Shown here: in pieces, positions 6,071 through 7,969 of the stretch
Layout: the number at the start of each line of letters is the position of its first letter
How positions within the stretch are numbered: position 1 is the stretch's first letter
Source: Pseudomonadota bacterium
Lineage (GTDB): Bacteria; Pseudomonadota; Alphaproteobacteria; Micropepsales; Micropepsaceae
Assembly: GCA_021808875.1 (NCBI GenBank)
Contig: JAKBAU010000119.1
Coordinates: forward strand, 2,064-10,032
Direction of reading: 5' to 3'
Length of the DNA: 7,969 nucleotides
The notes under the pieces: generated by a model
Seen by the model: the letters and a program-made list of their open reading frames with translations, nothing else
What the model was told of the DNA's origin: nothing
Databases searched by the model: none
Position numbers and translations under genes: made by a program

Positions 6071-6634
6071 TCAAGGGCCCAGCCAGCCCGGCGGACGAGG
6101 CAGGGGAGATCGCTTTTTGATCAGTGGCGAGGCGATGATACGGTGCGGCTGTCGACGGGCCCTGTAGTCGGTAACCATGGTAACTGCGGAATTACTGCGG
6201 AAATTCAGGCAAATGGCACCGCCACACTCACGCCGGCGTTCGGCATCGAGCACTTGCTCGAGAAAGCTCTTTGCCATCGACCGGCAGAGCTCAATGGCCG
6301 GATCATGCGCGTGCCGAGGGCGTAGTCTCCACGGGGTGAGAGGATGACGTCCCAGCCACAGGGTCGCCTCGGCGTCATCGGCAGGATCGGGAGCCGGGAT
6401 ACCATCGAGATCCCACCGCATCAGCGCGCGGCCGACACCGGTGAATTTTTGGGTTCTGACAAAATCAAGTCCAATGGCACCAATGGTGAGTGCCAAGAAA
6501 TAGCGTTGGATTTCGGTCCATTCGGTGGTGCCAGACTGCGTCAGGGTCAGTGAGCAGGTTCGGACGTTGGGCTGGCCTGCAGCGCCGAGGGTGGGAAGTG
6601 TTGCACGCATGAGAACGGGCGAGGAAATTGTCAT
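6071..6634 (-). CDS. Hypothetical protein, 187 aa
   Basis: Not recognised. ATG 6634 has AGGAG six bases upstream, a convincing initiation site, and the frame runs cleanly to TGA at 6071-6073. The protein has no signal peptide. A moderately hydrophobic stretch, YFLALTIGAIGLDF (about 45-58), is too short and polar to be a confident membrane span. Residues 75-110 are rich in D, P, W and R, and the last 30 residues are basic and proline-rich (SPLIKKRSPLPRPPGWLGP). Cysteines fall near 114, 137 and 142 with no zinc-binding pattern. It lies between two predicted membrane proteins on the same strand, with gaps of 165 and 187 bp, so co-transcription is possible but translational coupling is not. Confidence 0.65.
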   Translation of the reverse strand: MTISSPVLMRATLPTLGAAGQPNVRTCSLTLTQSGTTEWTEIQRYFLALTIGAIGLDFVRTQKFTGVGRALMRWDLDGIPAPDPADDAEATLWLGRHPLTPWRLRPRHAHDPAIELCRSMAKSFLEQVLDAERRRECGGAICLNFRSNSAVTMVTDYRARRQPHRIIASPLIKKRSPLPRPPGWLGP

Positions 6635-6821
6635 CTTTTTCTCCTGATAAGGGTGCCGCTGTTGGTGCGGCGCGATGGATGGAAAATCCGGGCGGAGGGA
6701 TCAGGGTCATGCTGAAATGCTGTGCCGCGGTGGGCGTCGGCGGTGCATATGCCCGCCGCCGACGCCGAACACGCCATTCGACGCAACCCGACCTCCGCCG
6801 TGACCCAGCTCGCGGTTGTGC

Positions 6822-7046
6822 TCAGAGCGAAAAGCCCAAGAGCCAGAGAACCAGGGCACCAATGGTGCCGGTCATCAGGGCGGCTCCGAGGACGCCGATC
6901 ACCCGCAGCCACAGGGTCGTTCTGAGCAACCCATCGGTATTGGGAGACGCCCAGCTTGGGGTGCCGCGGCGTGCTGCCTCGCGGAGCAAATGACCGCGAT
7001 TGAGTGGGGTGTTTGTGGTCGGTTTTGACTGATGATCGTTTGTCAT
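6822..7046 (-). CDS. Small single-span membrane protein, 74 aa
   Basis: Not recognised by family. The first 44 residues are polar and basic (MTNDHQSKPTTNTPLNRGHLLREAARRG). Residues 45-73 form a long hydrophobic helix, LWLRVIGVLGAALMTGTIGALVLWLLG, ending one residue from the C-terminus. The pattern suggests a tail-anchored or N-in single-pass protein. ATG 7046 has AAAGGA seven bases upstream. An alternative ATG at 7062 belongs to another frame without these hydrophobic properties and is treated as spurious. It is the first of three minus-strand genes and lies just downstream of an AT-rich intergenic stretch. Confidence 0.65.
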   Translation of the reverse strand: MTNDHQSKPTTNTPLNRGHLLREAARRGTPSWASPNTDGLLRTTLWLRVIGVLGAALMTGTIGALVLWLLGFSL

Positions 7047-7059
7047 TCTTTGATCCTTT

Positions 7060-7200
7060 CATGGTGTATGACCAGAAAAGAATCGCTTATTATTGAGCGA
7101 AGAGCAAAAAACTGACCAAGAAATCGGATAGAGATAAATCAAGAAATTTATACTCAAGATAACACGTCAATTATGATTATATCATCATTGTCTCAGCGCA
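7060..7200 (-). promoter_or_regulatory. AT-rich upstream region of the minus-strand gene group
   Basis: This segment is distinctly AT-rich compared with its surroundings. Read on the minus strand it holds TATAAT (7181-7176), a plausible -10, but no good -35 at 16-18 bp. TTGACG at 7170-7165 is followed by TATAAA only 12 bp later. The inverted repeat ATGAT-TAT-ATCAT (7173-7185) overlaps the TATAAT, as an operator might. A further small stem, TCGCT/AGCGA with an 8-nt loop, lies at 7083-7100 in the leader. A promoter here is likely from composition and position; its exact place is not proven. Confidence 0.4.
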
Positions 7201-7825
7201 TCCGTTCAACCTGGCAGGGGTGTTGATCGGCAGCGATGTTCCAAGGGCAGCATTTCTGGTAGCGGCACAGGCATCGATGTCCTGGAGTGCGGCTGTCCGG
7301 CTGTGCGGCTGTGCGGGCGGCGGAGCGAATGCTAGCGAAGAATCCTGCACGCCGGTTTGATCGGAGCCGCCGGTGACAATACAATTGGTGCCGGTGGGAC
7401 GAAGTTCGCATTCCGAACCGTCGTTATCGGCAGCGATCTCGGGATGGTCGGGAAATGTGAACCGATGATCACGAACCTTGCCGTATGGCCTGCTCGGGCC
7501 GTTGATTGGGGAGACAAATTGCTGTCAACGCCATGACGACATCAAGGTTACGGTCGAGCGAACGCAGCTGCGCGTTCTCCAACAGGCTGCCAGAGTGCGA
7601 TAGCGATGGCGCGGTGCCACCACAACGTCGGCGGCGCTTTCGGCCGCACCTCCAACGCCATGTGTCGGTTGGGGTGAAAGCGGAAGGCCGGTTCCCGGCA
7701 CATGGGCGGAGTAACGGACGTTCCCTGCACGGCGAGGATTGGCCGAAACCGGACGGTCTGGTTTGAGAGGTGAAACCCAGGAAGGCGGACATTTCCGATT
7801 GTAACCCCCCTACAGAATTCGCCAC
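7201..7825. other. Stretch without a convincing gene
   Basis: Frames of 60-118 codons exist on both strands, but none has a good ribosome site, recognisable domain or persuasive residue composition, and they overlap each other heavily. The plus-strand frame around 7370-7535 has short patches resembling left-handed beta-helix hexapeptide sequence (NTIGAGG, TVVIGSDLG) and could be a decayed fragment. The region may be gene debris or non-coding. Confidence 0.4.
7287..7318 (+). repeat. Short imperfect 8-bp tandem repeat
   Basis: Four adjacent units: GTGCGGCT, GTCCGGCT, GTGCGGCT, GTGCGGGC. It lies in the apparently gene-free region. Copy-number change by slippage is possible, but there is no gene for it to phase. 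Confidence 0.6.
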
Positions 7826-7969
7826 ATGTACGACTTAAAGTGCCCCTGCGGTAGGCATCGAATTGCCCGTCAGGCGCATGGAAAATTGCGCCAAAAACTG
7901 GCGATGGACCCAGCCGACGCCATGAGCAGATCGGTTGTCAAAAGCATGTTATCGATGCTCACCGTTAGA
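7826..7969 (+). CDS. Possible start of a hypothetical gene, open at right edge
   Basis: A frame starts at ATG 7826 after an in-frame TAA at 7802 and stays open for 48 codons to the edge. It begins MYDLKCPCGRHRIARQAHG and continues MDPADAMSRSVVKSML. The CPC near the start and the basic, leucine-containing helix-like stretch give no family match. No Shine-Dalgarno precedes the ATG, so a downstream start or chance opening is possible. The opposite strand also has a 30-codon opening here. Confidence 0.25.
   Translation, partial: MYDLKCPCGRHRIARQAHGKLRQKLAMDPADAMSRSVVKSMLSMLTVR

Noticed and set aside
6631..7062. A 143-codon minus-strand frame
   Set aside because: Overlaps the 74-aa membrane protein in another frame; composition is irregular, and its ATG lacks a good Shine-Dalgarno.
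7860..7905. Small stem CGCCA/TGGCG as a terminator
   Set aside because: Only a 5-bp stem and no following U-run.

Overview
The window looks like a GC-rich proteobacterial accessory region, most likely from an alphaproteobacterium. That placement rests only on base composition, the style of the IS256/Mutator transposase and the recombinase trio; no rRNA, tRNA or housekeeping gene fixes the host.

Layout. Positions 1-879 (minus strand) hold the 5' 293 codons of an extended short-chain dehydrogenase/NAD-dependent sugar epimerase-like gene that runs off the left edge. It has a TTG start only about 24 bp from the end of an insertion-sequence remnant. Positions 903-5315 are a symmetric, fully mobile-element-derived block. 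Two C-terminal fragments of an IS256-family transposase point outward in inverted orientation (971-1405 minus, 4813-5247 plus). Between them lies a recombinase-in-trio (RIT) element, with overlapping genes ritA (1574-2794), ritB (2791-3717) and ritC (3714-4703). All three proteins keep the complete tyrosine-recombinase residues R, K, HxxR, H and Y. The block is a 614-bp inverted repeat (903-1516 and 4702-5315). Its inner 113 bp are identical on both sides, while the outer IS parts have diverged. Each RIT end carries several copies of TTATGCCG, including 10-bp inverted arms around a 6-bp spacer that look like a tyrosine-recombinase crossover site.

To the right are three minus-strand genes of unknown function: a 74-aa single-span membrane protein (7046-6822), a 187-aa soluble-looking protein (6634-6071) and a 181-aa protein with a C-terminal membrane segment (5905-5360). 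Each has a good Shine-Dalgarno site. They may form one loose transcription unit read from an AT-rich region at about 7060-7200. The gap before the last gene encodes a strikingly C-rich, G-poor RNA, suggestive of a Rho-loading site. Positions 7201-7825 have no convincing gene, and an open frame of 48 codons (7826-7969, plus) runs off the right edge.

The best candidates for something unusual are the C-RIT-C arrangement, which a single insertion cannot produce, and the internal architecture of the RIT ends, which suggests where the trio recombines DNA.
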